In this document: piece after piece, positions 15,904 through 25,448 of the stretch
Layout of the letters: each line of letters begins with the position of its first letter
Position numbering within the stretch: the first letter of the stretch is position 1
From: Polycladomyces subterraneus
Lineage (GTDB): Bacteria; Bacillota; Bacilli; Thermoactinomycetales; JIR-001
Assembly: GCF_030433435.1 (NCBI RefSeq)
Contig: NZ_JANRHH010000019.1
Location: 1-64,000 of the forward strand
Reading direction: 5' to 3'
Length of the DNA stretch: 64,000 nucleotides
Position numbers and translations under genes: made by a program
The notes under the pieces: model-generated
The model's input: the letters and a program-made list of their open reading frames with translations, nothing else
Databases searched by the model: none
What the model was told of the DNA's origin: nothing

Positions 15904-17085
15904 ATGCTACACGTTCCTTCTGGTGGAAGTTCCGTAACGTTGAAAAACATTAATAAGGCTTCCATTTTGCGATCCTTGATAAAGTCTTCACCGCTCACAA
16001 AGGCAGAGATAGCTTCCCGAACACAATTAACCTTTGTTACAGTGTCCAACCTTTTGACCGAGTTAGTCGAAGAAGGATTGGTTCAGGAATTGGGCTATGC
16101 GGAGTCAAACGGCGGACGCAAGCCGGTTTTGTTCGGAATCAATTCTTCTGCCTACGTGTTTCTCGGCGTTGATGTGCAAGTTGAGAAACTTGTTTGCGTA
16201 TTGACCGACTTTCAGTGCAAAGTGCTGGATTCCCGGACCGAACTGATCAATGTGCGACAGGGCCCGGATTCAGTAATTCGCCAGATTCGGATTTTGGTTG
16301 ACAGGATCCTGAATGAAAACAATGTGGAATTCAAACGGATAGGGGGGATTGGAGCATCAACTCCAGGACCGATCGATGACAAAACTGGAGTGATCATTTC
16401 TCCTCCCAACATGCCTGGGTGGAAAAATGTACCGTTCCGCGATATGTTACAGCATGAATTCCAAGTAGCCTGTCATCTGGAGAAAGATGCGAACGCAGCT
16501 GCTCTTGGCGAAAGTCGATTTGGCACAGGAGCCGGGATACAACATCTGATCTACATAATCATCGATGTAGGGATCGGCGGAGGCATTATCATTAACGGTG
16601 AAGTGTACCGGGGTTTTTTGAATGGGGCCGGTGAAATTGGCCACATATCGATCGACGTCAACGGTACGGAATGTAATTGCGGAACTTGGGGTTGTTTGGA
16701 AGCGATGGCATCGAGAGCGGTGATCGAAAAAAAAATTGCACAAGAATTCGGTTATCCTGTTCCTTTTGACAAAATTCTTGAATTATCCGCACAAGGAGAC
16801 AATACGGTCAATGAGCATCTTGCACAGGCGGGAAGCTATCTGGGGGTTGCGATAGCAAATCTGTGCAATATATTCAATCCCGAAATGGTGATTCTTGGAG
16901 GGGATATCGCCACGAGATGTGATGTCTATTTTGAGCATGCGAGACAAACAGCTAAACGGAGAATTTTGCCTGATTTTTCTCACCGGATTAAGATTGAACG
17001 CGCAAAGTTAGGCGAATTGTCGGGAGCAATCGGTGCCGCTGTTTTTGCATTTGAGAAGATGTTTCATGATATCACATCCTTATAG
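15904..17085 (+). CDS. ROK-family transcriptional repressor (XylR/NagC type)
   Basis: A 393-aa sugar-responsive repressor. Residues about 15-75 form a winged helix (ILRSLIKSSPLTKAEIASRT then TFVTVSNLLTELVEEGLVQE). The rest is a ROK domain with IGGIGASTPGPID, an ATP/sugar fold DVGIGGGIIINGEVYRGF, and the zinc-binding motif CNCGTWGCLEA. The ATG at 15904 lacks a strong binding site; an in-frame TTG 12 codons on is an alternative. It precedes, in the same direction, a sugar ABC importer, alpha-mannosidase and ROK kinase. Mannose, mannobiose or a phosphorylated derivative is therefore the likely inducer. The palindrome at its promoter suggests autoregulation. Confidence 0.9.
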   Translation: MLHVPSGGSSVTLKNINKASILRSLIKSSPLTKAEIASRTQLTFVTVSNLLTELVEEGLVQELGYAESNGGRKPVLFGINSSAYVFLGVDVQVEKLVCVLTDFQCKVLDSRTELINVRQGPDSVIRQIRILVDRILNENNVEFKRIGGIGASTPGPIDDKTGVIISPPNMPGWKNVPFRDMLQHEFQVACHLEKDANAAALGESRFGTGAGIQHLIYIIIDVGIGGGIIINGEVYRGFLNGAGEIGHISIDVNGTECNCGTWGCLEAMASRAVIEKKIAQEFGYPVPFDKILELSAQGDNTVNEHLAQAGSYLGVAIANLCNIFNPEMVILGGDIATRCDVYFEHARQTAKRRILPDFSHRIKIERAKLGELSGAIGAAVFAFEKMFHDITSL

Positions 17086-17092
17086 GGTGTTA

Positions 17093-17106
17093 TGAAAGGG
17101 CTTTCA
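17093..17106 (+). promoter_or_regulatory. cre-like site (CcpA) upstream of the mannoside operon
   Basis: TGAAAGGGCTTTCA differs from the ideal TGAAAGCGCTTTCA at one base. It lies 8 bases after the ROK stop and about 215 bases before the binding-protein gene, as expected for carbon catabolite repression of a sugar operon. Confidence 0.5.
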
Positions 17107-17172
17107 TCAAGAGCATGTGCTTTCACAAAGGGAGATTTCAGAAATATACGGTGCAATGGAAAAGGGGATTCT

Positions 17173-17265
17173 ACAGAACTAGTCGAGGAGTCTGTCCGAT
17201 GAACGGGTATTTTGTATAATCCTTTGATGGTTTCGTCGAATAGACTCCTGGAAAACTAGTTCTGT
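17173..17265 (+). repeat. 93-nt imperfect inverted repeat before the sugar ABC operon
   Basis: ACAGAACTAGT...GAGGAGTCT on the left and AGACTCCT...ACTAGTTCTGT on the right form two nested stems enclosing about 50 bases. A TATAAT box (17215-17220) lies in the loop. It could be a structured leader, a regulator site or a small mobile inverted-repeat element; no target-site duplication was identified. Confidence 0.5.
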
Positions 17266-17321
17266 TAAACATAAATAGCGACCAAATCGGGCGATGATCA
17301 CTAAGCTGAGGAGGATTGCAA

Positions 17322-18674
17322 ATGTCTATTTCCAAGAAAAGCCTTTTGGCTCTTGCGGCAATTTTGCTGCTGATAGTTTCAACTGCTTGTAGTAGTCAGG
17401 AAGCTCAAAACGGTAACATGGTTAAAGTGGCTTATCGGGATTTTGGTGCCAATGGCAAGGCACTGACAGAGTGGTTAAATGTCGTCAAGGCAGAATTTGA
17501 ACAACAGCATCCCGGCGCTAAAGTGCAATTAGTACCGGTTCAGGCATCGGAGGCCGATTGGTTTGCTAAGATCGCCCTGATGATGAAGTCAGAGGATACA
17601 GCGCCTGATGTGGTAACAGAGGACACCTTTATGGTGAACTCAGATGCAAAAGCTGGATATTTAGAACCACTGGATGACAAGGTAAAAGGATGGTCCGATT
17701 GGGAAAACTTTTTTGATGGAGTGAAGAATGGCGTTACAGCCAACGATGGAAAGATTTACGGTGTCCCCTATAGCACAGATACACGAGGGCTTTTTTATAA
17801 CGTAAACATTTTCAAAAAAGCCGGTTTGCCTGTTCCTTGGCAGCCGAAAAACTGGAATGACATCCTGACAGCGGCCCAAACGATCAAGAAAAAAGTTCCA
17901 GGTGTGGTCCCGTTCTGGGCGAATTCGGGGAAGGCATCTGGTGAAGCCACCAGTATGCAGACCTTTGAAATGTTGCTATACGGTACTAATGACACGCTTT
18001 ACGATTCTAAAAGCGGGAAATGGATCGTCAAGAGCCCTGGTTTTCTGAATTCCCTCAAGTTTATCCAGACGATTTACTCAAAAGGTTTAGGTCCTCAATT
18101 GTCTCAGGTGTTGACTGGCCAAGCGGGTGACATATTGGTAACGCAACTGATGCCGAAAGAAAAAGTCGGCATTGTGCTGAATGGTAACTGGATACCGAGC
18201 ACCTGGAGAAAAGATGGTCCTACCCCCTGGCCGGAGGGGACAAAAGTTTATCAATTCACCGCAATGCCGACCCAAAACGGTCAGGCCCCGGGATTCACTT
18301 CAATGTCGGGTGGTTGGGCTCTCTCGATTCCTTCAATGGCAAAAAATAAGGAGCTCGCATGGGAGTTTATTAAACTTGCAACCAGCAAGAAATATCAGAA
18401 AGAATATTCTCTCAAATCAGGTGACTTGACAACCCGTAAGGATGTTGCAAACGATCACGAATATAAAGCAGAGGGCATTTTTAATCAGGCGACAAAATTT
18501 TTGGAATTTACTCATTTCCGGCCTGCTGTTGACCAATATCCGGCTGTCTCTACCCAGATTCAAACTACGGTAGAAGCCGTTGTGACTGGTTCTCTTCCTC
18601 CTAAACAGGCGATGGATCAATATGCCCAAAACGTTACAAGGGTCGTCGGAACTGACAAGGTAGTAAGCAAGTGA
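17322..18674 (+). CDS. Sugar ABC transporter substrate-binding lipoprotein
   Basis: A 450-aa extracellular binding protein of the maltose/multiple-sugar cluster. It starts MSISKKSLLALAAILLLIVS with lipobox STAC (Cys at about residue 25), so it is a lipid-anchored receptor. The body has YRDFGANGKALTEWLNVVK, APDVVTEDTF, GVPYSTDTRGLFYN and SGGWALSIPS, typical of SBP_bac_1. The ATG at 17322 follows GGAGG by six bases. It is first gene of a transport/mannosidase operon, so a mannose-containing oligosaccharide is the likely ligand. A 13-bp stem after the gene may stabilise its mRNA and raise its dose over the permeases. Confidence 0.93.
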   Translation: MSISKKSLLALAAILLLIVSTACSSQEAQNGNMVKVAYRDFGANGKALTEWLNVVKAEFEQQHPGAKVQLVPVQASEADWFAKIALMMKSEDTAPDVVTEDTFMVNSDAKAGYLEPLDDKVKGWSDWENFFDGVKNGVTANDGKIYGVPYSTDTRGLFYNVNIFKKAGLPVPWQPKNWNDILTAAQTIKKKVPGVVPFWANSGKASGEATSMQTFEMLLYGTNDTLYDSKSGKWIVKSPGFLNSLKFIQTIYSKGLGPQLSQVLTGQAGDILVTQLMPKEKVGIVLNGNWIPSTWRKDGPTPWPEGTKVYQFTAMPTQNGQAPGFTSMSGGWALSIPSMAKNKELAWEFIKLATSKKYQKEYSLKSGDLTTRKDVANDHEYKAEGIFNQATKFLEFTHFRPAVDQYPAVSTQIQTTVEAVVTGSLPPKQAMDQYAQNVTRVVGTDKVVSK

Positions 18675-18710
18675 ACTAGTCTTAGGTGCGTGTTTCAGTC
18701 TAGTTCGGAA

Positions 18711-18746
18711 GGCATAATCGCCGTTCCAGAAAGCGGCGATTATGCC
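18711..18746 (+). promoter_or_regulatory. Perfect 13-bp intercistronic hairpin
   Basis: GGCATAATCGCCG, a 10-base loop and CGGCGATTATGCC with no U run afterwards. It lies between the binding-protein and permease genes, the usual place for an mRNA-processing or stabilising stem. A weaker AACTAG/CTAGTT stem precedes it at 18674. Confidence 0.65.
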
Positions 18747-18774
18747 CCACCAGTTACAAGGGGGAGAATAGATC

Positions 18775-19707
18775 GTGGATGTGACACTCGAGAAAAATAC
18801 GAAGAGAACGTTGGGAGGCTTGATTTCAAAAAGTGGATTGACAGGAAATATCTATCTACGGTCGTTTCTTTTTTTGTTACCGTCTTGGGTGTTGCTTCTT
18901 CTGTTTTTCTTTGGTCCGATTCTAATGACATTCTTTTTTGCGTTCACAAATATGTCCCTGACAGGAGTAGCTTCACGTAACATTGAGTTTGTCGGTTTTA
19001 AAAATTTTACCTCAATGTTTTCCGATCCTACTTTCTATACTAGTGTCACGAATACGATTGTCTTCCTTGTTTTTTCAGCGATCATCGGACAGCAAATCCT
19101 TGGGTTTATTCTAGCTTTGCTGATGCGGGAACGGTCGCGTTCGTTTCGGCGTATTATCGGCGTTCTCGTTCTTGCTGGTTGGGTCACGCCCGAGATTGTC
19201 GTCGCGTTCGTTTGGTTCGCATTCTTTGGTGATCAGGGTACAGCGAATACAGTGCTAGGATGGTTAGGGTTAAAACCTGTGGCATGGCTGCACCAGTTTC
19301 CAATGGTCTGTGTCATTATTGCAAACATTTGGCATGGAACTGCATTTTCGATGCTTGTTTTCCAGGCAGCATTGGGAGATGTTCCAAAAGAGATTGAGGA
19401 GGCCGCGATGATTGATGGCGCAACAGGCTGGCAGCGCCTGTGGCGGGTGATCCTCCCAATGATCCGCGGTTCGATCATGACAAACATGGTGCTTATTACG
19501 TTGCAGACATTGGGCGTATTCACACTGATTTATGCCTTAACGGGCGGAGGACCTGGAATCGCAACGGAAACACTGCCGATTTTTATGTACCATCAGGCTT
19601 TCGTCAACTATCAGTTGGGATACGGAACGGCAATTTCTCTCATCCTTTTACTTATAGGCATTATTGCAAGTATTCTCTATATTCGATTGCTCAAAGTAAA
19701 AATATGA
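18775..19707 (+). CDS. Sugar ABC transporter permease (MalF/UgpA type)
   Basis: A 310-aa membrane protein with about six helices after a basic N-terminus. The cytoplasmic EAA loop EIEEAAMIDGATGWQRLWRV, needed for contact with the ATPase, is intact. The GTG start at 18775 follows AAGGGGGAG. It pairs with the next permease to form the channel. No ATP-binding gene is present in the operon, so a shared MsmX-type ATPase encoded elsewhere is probably used, as is common for Bacillales sugar importers. Confidence 0.93.
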   Translation: MDVTLEKNTKRTLGGLISKSGLTGNIYLRSFLFLLPSWVLLLLFFFGPILMTFFFAFTNMSLTGVASRNIEFVGFKNFTSMFSDPTFYTSVTNTIVFLVFSAIIGQQILGFILALLMRERSRSFRRIIGVLVLAGWVTPEIVVAFVWFAFFGDQGTANTVLGWLGLKPVAWLHQFPMVCVIIANIWHGTAFSMLVFQAALGDVPKEIEEAAMIDGATGWQRLWRVILPMIRGSIMTNMVLITLQTLGVFTLIYALTGGGPGIATETLPIFMYHQAFVNYQLGYGTAISLILLLIGIIASILYIRLLKVKI

Positions 19708-19720
19708 AAGGTGGAGTGCC

Positions 19721-20569
19721 ATGGCAACTAGAGGGAACAGAATACGCTGGAATTTCTATTTCATGGGTAGGGTCATCCCCTATTTGATTCTTAGCCTGAT
19801 TGGCATATTGTTTGTCGTACCGTTGCTGTGGGTGATTTTTGCCGCTTTTGACGCGCACGCTACGCTATCTATTCGAATTCCGCAAGCAACGATTGGAAAC
19901 TTTGTATCCATCTTGACAGATGAGGCTAATCAGAGATCTTTCATGAACGGATTGTTTCTTTCGTTGGGTCAGTCCGTTTTGGTCGTAATCGTGGCTGGGC
20001 TTGCAGCCTATCCGTTGTCTAGATACCAGTTGAAATACAAAAGACCGTTCATGTACGTGATCCTATTTTCAACCAGTCTTCCTCTCACTGCGGTGATGGT
20101 TCCCGTGTACCAAATGTTTGCTTTGTTGCAGTTTCAGGACTCGCTGATTGGCACCATGTTATTTTTAACCGCGTCTGCACTTCCGTACGCGATCTGGATC
20201 ATGAAAAACTTTATGGATTCGGTACCGATAGAACTGGAAGAAGCAGCTTGGTGTGACGGAGCATCTGTCTGGCAGGGGTTGAGATTAGTTGTTGCCCCGC
20301 TGATGCTGCCTGGTATTTTTACGGTGATGATTTTTACGTTTGCAAGTAGCTGGGGAAACTTTTTTGTCCCTTATATACTGATACAGAGTCCAGAGAAACT
20401 GCCCGCTTCGGTGAGCATTTACCAGTTTTTTGGCCAATACGGACTTGTTGAGTACGGAAAACTGGCAGCGTTTTCACTCCTTTACACGATCCCTGCAGTA
20501 ACCCTTTATATACTGGGACAACGATATATGTCGGAAGGATTTAACTTTAGCGGTGCCACAAAAGGCTGA
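19721..20569 (+). CDS. Sugar ABC transporter permease (MalG/UgpE type)
   Basis: A 282-aa six-helix permease with EAA loop ELEEAAWCDGASVWQGLRLV. AAAGGTGGAG precedes its ATG, 13 bases after the first permease. It should form the heterodimeric channel with that protein for a mannoside. The cysteine in the EAA loop is unremarkable. Confidence 0.93.
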   Translation: MATRGNRIRWNFYFMGRVIPYLILSLIGILFVVPLLWVIFAAFDAHATLSIRIPQATIGNFVSILTDEANQRSFMNGLFLSLGQSVLVVIVAGLAAYPLSRYQLKYKRPFMYVILFSTSLPLTAVMVPVYQMFALLQFQDSLIGTMLFLTASALPYAIWIMKNFMDSVPIELEEAAWCDGASVWQGLRLVVAPLMLPGIFTVMIFTFASSWGNFFVPYILIQSPEKLPASVSIYQFFGQYGLVEYGKLAAFSLLYTIPAVTLYILGQRYMSEGFNFSGATKG

Positions 20570-20601
20570 GAATAAAACAATCCATGGAGGATGGATGTCA
20601 T

Positions 20602-23600
20602 ATGTTTTGGACTGAAGAAAAATTGGCCAATCGAATTCAGGAGTTATCTGAATACCGGTACCGAGAAGCTATTGCCATACCAACTTTCCGGTTTTTGATA
20701 GACGAAAAAGGGGAGGTAGGTGCCCGTCCACCTAAGGAAGGGAACTGGAGCACTATTAAGCTTGGAGACCGGTGGACAGGACGCGACCTCTATGCCTGGC
20801 TTGCTGCAAAGATCGACGTTCCAGCGAACTGGAAGGGGCGTCAAATCCTCGGGAGGTTTGATTTCGGGTGCACCGGAGGGGGCAACAACTCCGGGTTTGA
20901 ATCGCTGTTATATGTAAACGGAGTCCCGTATCAGGGAGTAGATTCAAACCATCAAGAAGTTTTCCTCCCACAGGATGTTGCGGGTTCAACGATTGAACTT
21001 ACGTTTCGTCTCTGGTCTGGTCTCGAGGGTGGTGGGAAACCCACGCCACAGGAACACCGGTTACAACGTGCAGAGCTGACATGGCTTGATGAAGTTGTCG
21101 ATGATCTGTACTTTACCGCAAAGGCCACACTGGAGACTGTGAAACTATTAGACGAAGGCCGACCGGAACGTCTGGCGCTACTGACTGCCCTCGACCGGGC
21201 ATTTCGTGAAATTGACTGGTCCCGGCCCGGTTCTGATCGCTTCTACAACTCAGTTTCAGAAGCTCGGGATCTCTTGCGATCTGAATTGAAAAATATGAAA
21301 AAAATTCACCCGGTCACAGTCCGATGCATTGGCCATACCCATATTGACGTGGCATGGCTTTGGAGGTTAAAGCATACTAGGGAAAAAGTGGCCCGTTCAT
21401 TTTCCACTGTTTTGCGTTTGATGGAAAAATTCCCTGAGTATGTCTTTCTTCAAACACAGCCTCAGTTATATGAATACATCAAGAGAGATTATCCCGAAAT
21501 CTATGAGCAGATTCGCTCCCGTGTGAAAGAAGGACGATGGGAAGCAGCCGGGGGGATGTGGTTAGAGGCAGACTGCAACTTAACCTCTGGTGAATCACTG
21601 GTCCGGCAGCTTCTTATGGGAACCAGATTCCTGCGCGAGGAATTTGGAGTGGAATGCACATACTTGTGGCTTCCTGATGTGTTCGGATACAGCTGGGCTT
21701 TGCCCCAGATTTTGAAGAAATCTGGAATCGATACTTTTGTGACGACAAAAATCAGTTGGAATCAATACAATCGAATGCCACATGACACGTTTAAATGGCG
21801 GGGTATCGACGGGACAGAAGTATTGGCTCACTTCATCACGACCCCGGAACCGGACTCCGATCGGGGGTATTACACGTATAACGGGCTAATTACCCCAGCA
21901 ACGGTTCAGGGAATTTGGGATGAATACCAGGACAAAGAAGTTAATCAGGAATTGCTGCTCTCTTATGGATATGGGGACGGCGGTGGTGGCGTCAACCGTG
22001 AGATGTTGGAAATGCGCCGGCGGTTGCATGATATCCCAGGATTGCCGATGGTAACTACTGGACGAGTGGATGAGTTCTTTAAGGAATTGCAGGAACTCGT
22101 CGCGAACACGGATCAATATGTCCACACATGGGATGGTGAGCTTTATCTTGAATACCACCGTGGAACATATACAAGCCAGGCTTACAACAAACGTATGAAT
22201 CGCAAGATGGAGCTTCTTTATCGCGAGACGGAATGGCTTAGCGTATTGAGCAGTGTACTGGGATCAGGGTGGTCAGCTTACCGGCAGGCAGACATCAACG
22301 AAGGATGGAAGATTGTTTTACGGAACCAGTTCCATGACATTATACCCGGATCCTCTATTCGCGAGGTTTACGAAGATAGCCGACTGGAATATCAAGAAGC
22401 GGAAAGGATTGCTCGTGAGGTGTGGAACAATTCTGCTGCCTCCCTCACGTCCGGAAGATCTTCACGCACATTTACGGTTTTCAACTCTTCGCCTTGGAAG
22501 CGTACAGATCTGGTTGTCATCCCTCTCCAGTCCGGAATGGAAATGGGACAATGGCGAAATGCAAAAGGGGAAGTGCTTGAGGCGCAGCGCTCAGGGGATT
22601 ACTGGGTTGTTAAGGTTCCGGAATTACCGTCTATGGGATTTACAGAAATCAAATTTGAGACAGGCCATCAAGATTCGGCGGAGAAGATTCCATTTGAAGT
22701 TCGCCCGTCAGGAATCATTACGCCGCATTACGAGATTGAATGGAACGAACAGGGCCAACTTGTAAAAGTGTATGACCGGGGTGCGGAGCGTGAAGTTTTG
22801 GCAGACGGAGCTCGCGGCAACGTGTTTCAGGTTTTTGAAGACAAACCGATGCAATACGAAGCGTGGGATATAGACTTATATTACCAGGAAAAGATGCGCG
22901 AGGTTCATGATCTGAAATCGGTTAAGGTGACCGAAGTCGGCCCGTTGCGCGCCGTTGTCCGGTTTGAATGGACGTACATGGACTCATCAATCGTACAAGA
23001 CTTGATTGTGTATCGTGACAGCCGGAGGATCGATTTTGCCACGACCGTCGATTGGCATGAGCGGCAACAGTTGATGAAAGTGGCGTTTCCTGTTGCGGTT
23101 CGAGCAACCGAGGCAACTTATGATATCCAATTTGGGAACGTAAAACGGCCAACTCACTGGAATACAAGCTGGGATTACGCCCGCTTCGAGACTGTTGGGC
23201 ACCAGTGGGTGGACTTGTCAGAGCGGGGATACGGTGTAAGTCTGCTAAATGATTGCAAGTACGGTCACGACATAAAGGATAACGTGATTCGACTTTCTTT
23301 GATCAAGTCGGCAGTGTATCCGGATGTAGAGGCAGATCAGGGAAAACATGTGTTCACGTATTCTTTGCTGCCACATCGTGGTGACTGGATGGAGGGAAAT
23401 ACCGTACAAGAGGCATGGGCACTGAACAATCCGTTGACCTATGTGCAGGGAGAGTCCATACAGCCAGAATTCTCACTTTTCCGTCTGTCTGTCGACCATG
23501 TAATGGTGGATGCCGTGAAAAAAGCGGAAGATCACGACAAAATAGTCTTGCGTGTACATGAGTTCTCAGGCAGAAGAGGTCCTGTTGAGATTTACAGTGA

Positions 23601-23736
23601 CCTGCCCATTCGCTACTGGCAGGAATGCGACCTGATGGAACGGGTGATCGGTGAGCAGTCGACCGAGCCTGTGATTCGTTTCCACATCAAACCTTATGAG
23701 ATCAAAACGTTTATGGTGGACATGGTACGGAGGTAA
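20602..23736 (+). CDS. GH38 alpha-mannosidase
   Basis: A 1044-aa cytoplasmic glycoside hydrolase (no signal peptide) that removes alpha-linked mannose from imported oligosaccharides. An N-terminal jelly-roll-like region (about 1-230) is followed by the GH38 catalytic barrel: zinc ligands in IGHTHIDVAWLW, the nucleophile Asp359 in LWLPDVFGYSW, then ISWNQYNRMPHDTFKWRG. The helical middle and C-terminal beta domains follow. The ATG at 20602 was preferred to one six codons upstream because GGAGG then lies at normal distance. Length and layout fit class II mannosidases. It is encoded with a transporter and a ROK kinase, giving uptake, cleavage and phosphorylation in one operon. Confidence 0.95.
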   Translation: MFWTEEKLANRIQELSEYRYREAIAIPTFRFLIDEKGEVGARPPKEGNWSTIKLGDRWTGRDLYAWLAAKIDVPANWKGRQILGRFDFGCTGGGNNSGFESLLYVNGVPYQGVDSNHQEVFLPQDVAGSTIELTFRLWSGLEGGGKPTPQEHRLQRAELTWLDEVVDDLYFTAKATLETVKLLDEGRPERLALLTALDRAFREIDWSRPGSDRFYNSVSEARDLLRSELKNMKKIHPVTVRCIGHTHIDVAWLWRLKHTREKVARSFSTVLRLMEKFPEYVFLQTQPQLYEYIKRDYPEIYEQIRSRVKEGRWEAAGGMWLEADCNLTSGESLVRQLLMGTRFLREEFGVECTYLWLPDVFGYSWALPQILKKSGIDTFVTTKISWNQYNRMPHDTFKWRGIDGTEVLAHFITTPEPDSDRGYYTYNGLITPATVQGIWDEYQDKEVNQELLLSYGYGDGGGGVNREMLEMRRRLHDIPGLPMVTTGRVDEFFKELQELVANTDQYVHTWDGELYLEYHRGTYTSQAYNKRMNRKMELLYRETEWLSVLSSVLGSGWSAYRQADINEGWKIVLRNQFHDIIPGSSIREVYEDSRLEYQEAERIAREVWNNSAASLTSGRSSRTFTVFNSSPWKRTDLVVIPLQSGMEMGQWRNAKGEVLEAQRSGDYWVVKVPELPSMGFTEIKFETGHQDSAEKIPFEVRPSGIITPHYEIEWNEQGQLVKVYDRGAEREVLADGARGNVFQVFEDKPMQYEAWDIDLYYQEKMREVHDLKSVKVTEVGPLRAVVRFEWTYMDSSIVQDLIVYRDSRRIDFATTVDWHERQQLMKVAFPVAVRATEATYDIQFGNVKRPTHWNTSWDYARFETVGHQWVDLSERGYGVSLLNDCKYGHDIKDNVIRLSLIKSAVYPDVEADQGKHVFTYSLLPHRGDWMEGNTVQEAWALNNPLTYVQGESIQPEFSLFRLSVDHVMVDAVKKAEDHDKIVLRVHEFSGRRGPVEIYSDLPIRYWQECDLMERVIGEQSTEPVIRFHIKPYEIKTFMVDMVRR

Positions 23737-23799
23737 TACAGCACTTTTAGTTTGAAAATGTTTGGTTTACTAGTGATCTTGCTGTATCTCATTTTCAAC
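23737..23799 (+). other. Interleaved inverted repeats after the mannosidase gene
   Basis: Two complementary pairs alternate: TACAGCA (23737-23743) with TGCTGTA (23780-23786), and GTTTGAAAATG (23750-23760) with CATTTTCAAC (23790-23799). They could be two competing hairpins or a pseudoknot-like fold between mannosidase and kinase. No T run follows either. Confidence 0.4.
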
Positions 23800-23865
23800 A
23801 CTACTTCATCGGAAGTATCGGGATAAGGAGGTGTGTCGGAGCCGGAAGCTGGCTGTGGAATTGAT

Positions 23866-24804
23866 ATGAAAGGTTTATATGTGGGGATTGATTTGGGCGG
23901 CACCAAAATCGCCGGGGCATTGGTGGATAAAGACGGTTCCATTTTGCGCCGCATTCGGTTGGAGACACGGGTGGAACAAGGACCGCAAGCAGTTATTGAC
24001 AGACTGGTCGAAACAATTGTCAAGTTGACGGACGGTGTGCGCTCCTCCGTGAAAGGAGTCGGGGTGGCTGTGCCCGGTCCGCTTGATTCCCGTTCGGGTG
24101 TAGTGTTTTCTCCCCCCAATCTGCCCGGATGGGTGAATGTACCGTTGCGCCAGGCACTGGAGGATCGTTTGGGCATACCCGTCAAGCTGGAGAATGACGC
24201 CAATGCCGCCGCGTGGGGAGAGTATTGGTTCGGTGCTGGTCAAAGGCAGGGCACGATGATTTACTTGACCGTGAGCACGGGTGTGGGCAGCGGTTTGGTA
24301 TTGGACGGCCAGTTGTATCGCGGCGAAAATACGTTTGCCGGAGAGATTGGCCATACGATTGTCGATCCGGAAGGTCCGCCTTGCGGGTGCGGCAGACAAG
24401 GGTGTCTGGAGTCGCTGGTGTCGGGTACGGCCATTGCGAAATTCGGTCAAACGACGGATCCGTCGTCGTTGATTCATTCACTGACTGCGGAAGATGGTGA
24501 GGTGGTCCGCGCGGAACATGTGTTTGAAGCGTATCGAATGGGAGATGCCCATGCCGAGATTATTGTTCGTCAAACAGCACGTTACTTGGCGATCGGGTTA
24601 TCCAACGTGATTCATATTTTCAATCCAGGGAAAATCGTAGTGGGCGGCGGTGTCAGTCGTGCCGTCGATGTGCTGTTCCCCTTGTTGCAAGAACAGTTGG
24701 ACAGTTATCTGATGGCGCCGTTTCGAGGAACGTGTGAAGTGGAGTCAGCCGCATTGGGAGAGGATGCCGGCGTATTGGGCGCGGCGGCACTTTGGACGGA
24801 TTGA
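23866..24804 (+). CDS. ROK-family sugar kinase (glucokinase/mannokinase-like)
   Basis: A 312-aa kinase without a DNA-binding domain. It starts MKGLYVGIDLGGTKIAGAL (phosphate loop), has the sugar site ENDANAAAWGEYWFGAG, the ROK zinc motif CGCGRQGCLES and an intact GVGSGLVLDG loop. It phosphorylates a hexose with ATP; as the last gene of a mannoside operon its substrate is probably mannose or glucose. AAGGAGG lies only 1 base before an in-frame GTG at 23833, too close to serve it, and 34 bases before the ATG chosen here. The true start is thus uncertain; homology begins at 23866. A strong terminator follows. Confidence 0.9.
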   Translation: MKGLYVGIDLGGTKIAGALVDKDGSILRRIRLETRVEQGPQAVIDRLVETIVKLTDGVRSSVKGVGVAVPGPLDSRSGVVFSPPNLPGWVNVPLRQALEDRLGIPVKLENDANAAAWGEYWFGAGQRQGTMIYLTVSTGVGSGLVLDGQLYRGENTFAGEIGHTIVDPEGPPCGCGRQGCLESLVSGTAIAKFGQTTDPSSLIHSLTAEDGEVVRAEHVFEAYRMGDAHAEIIVRQTARYLAIGLSNVIHIFNPGKIVVGGGVSRAVDVLFPLLQEQLDSYLMAPFRGTCEVESAALGEDAGVLGAAALWTD

Positions 24805-24945
24805 GAGGAACATGCGAGTGTTTCTGGAGTCGATATGTATTTGAGTCAGCACGTAGCAAATGGGGAAGGCATGAGGTCGATATCCAAACCCGATTAATAT
24901 ATTCCATTTTTGGTTATTTAACCTGATGAATCAAGGCGCTTCTAA

Positions 24946-24980
24946 AAAGCCGGAAGGCATCCCTTCCGGCTTTGTTTTAT
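24946..24980 (+). terminator. Terminator of the mannoside operon
   Basis: AAAGCCGGAAGG-CATC-CCTTCCGGCTTT followed by GTTTTATTG, about 145 bases beyond the kinase stop. Confidence 0.9.
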
Positions 24981-25185
24981 TGTACTTGCTGTAGAATCAA
25001 CAGGATCTACATTCACCTCTCTCATCGAGGCGGGGTGACGATCCGGACTTTCCGCCTTCCTCCCGGGGTGCTTTTGTTTTGCGGGAAAATAAAAGACCCT
25101 CATAGAGCGAGTTTAAGGCAGGAGATGAATATTCCCCTTGATCGGGGTTTAATCATAATATTGAGTAACTAGCTTCCCACAACTC
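24981..25185. other. Spacer with no recognised gene
   Basis: Contains several GC-rich inverted segments (for example around 25020 and 25130) and ends in a strong plus-strand terminator, so part of it may be transcribed as an unknown RNA or be debris of one. No coding frame with a binding site and no known riboswitch core were recognised. Confidence 0.3.
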
Positions 25186-25213
25186 ACCTCCACAAAATCG
25201 TGGAGGTTTTTTA
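25186..25213 (+). terminator. Intrinsic terminator without an annotated gene upstream
   Basis: ACCTCCAC-AAAATC-GTGGAGGT followed by TTTTT. The perfect 8-bp stem with T run implies a transcript entering from 24981-25185. Confidence 0.8.
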
Positions 25214-25448
25214 TGTAATTACGAAAACAGCCACCCTAGAATGTAATCTACTTTAGCTTCCGCTGGTATTACTCCGAAAACATCCTCTGTACGGTTCGTG
25301 CGCCCATTGAACATTCTGAATCGCAGCTTTCATCTAGTGAAGATTCGATCTTTTTTATCCTAATTAAAAAAGAACTGTGTTAAAATTTTGTTGTACGCAG
25401 GCGGGTGCCGTGTGGGGAATCGTGGCCCCCGAAAGGAGGTGAGCGGCG

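Noticed and set aside
25020-25100. GGCGGAAAGTCCGG (minus strand), like an RNase P RNA core
   Set aside because: The surrounding RNase P RNA helices and length are absent; short chance match.
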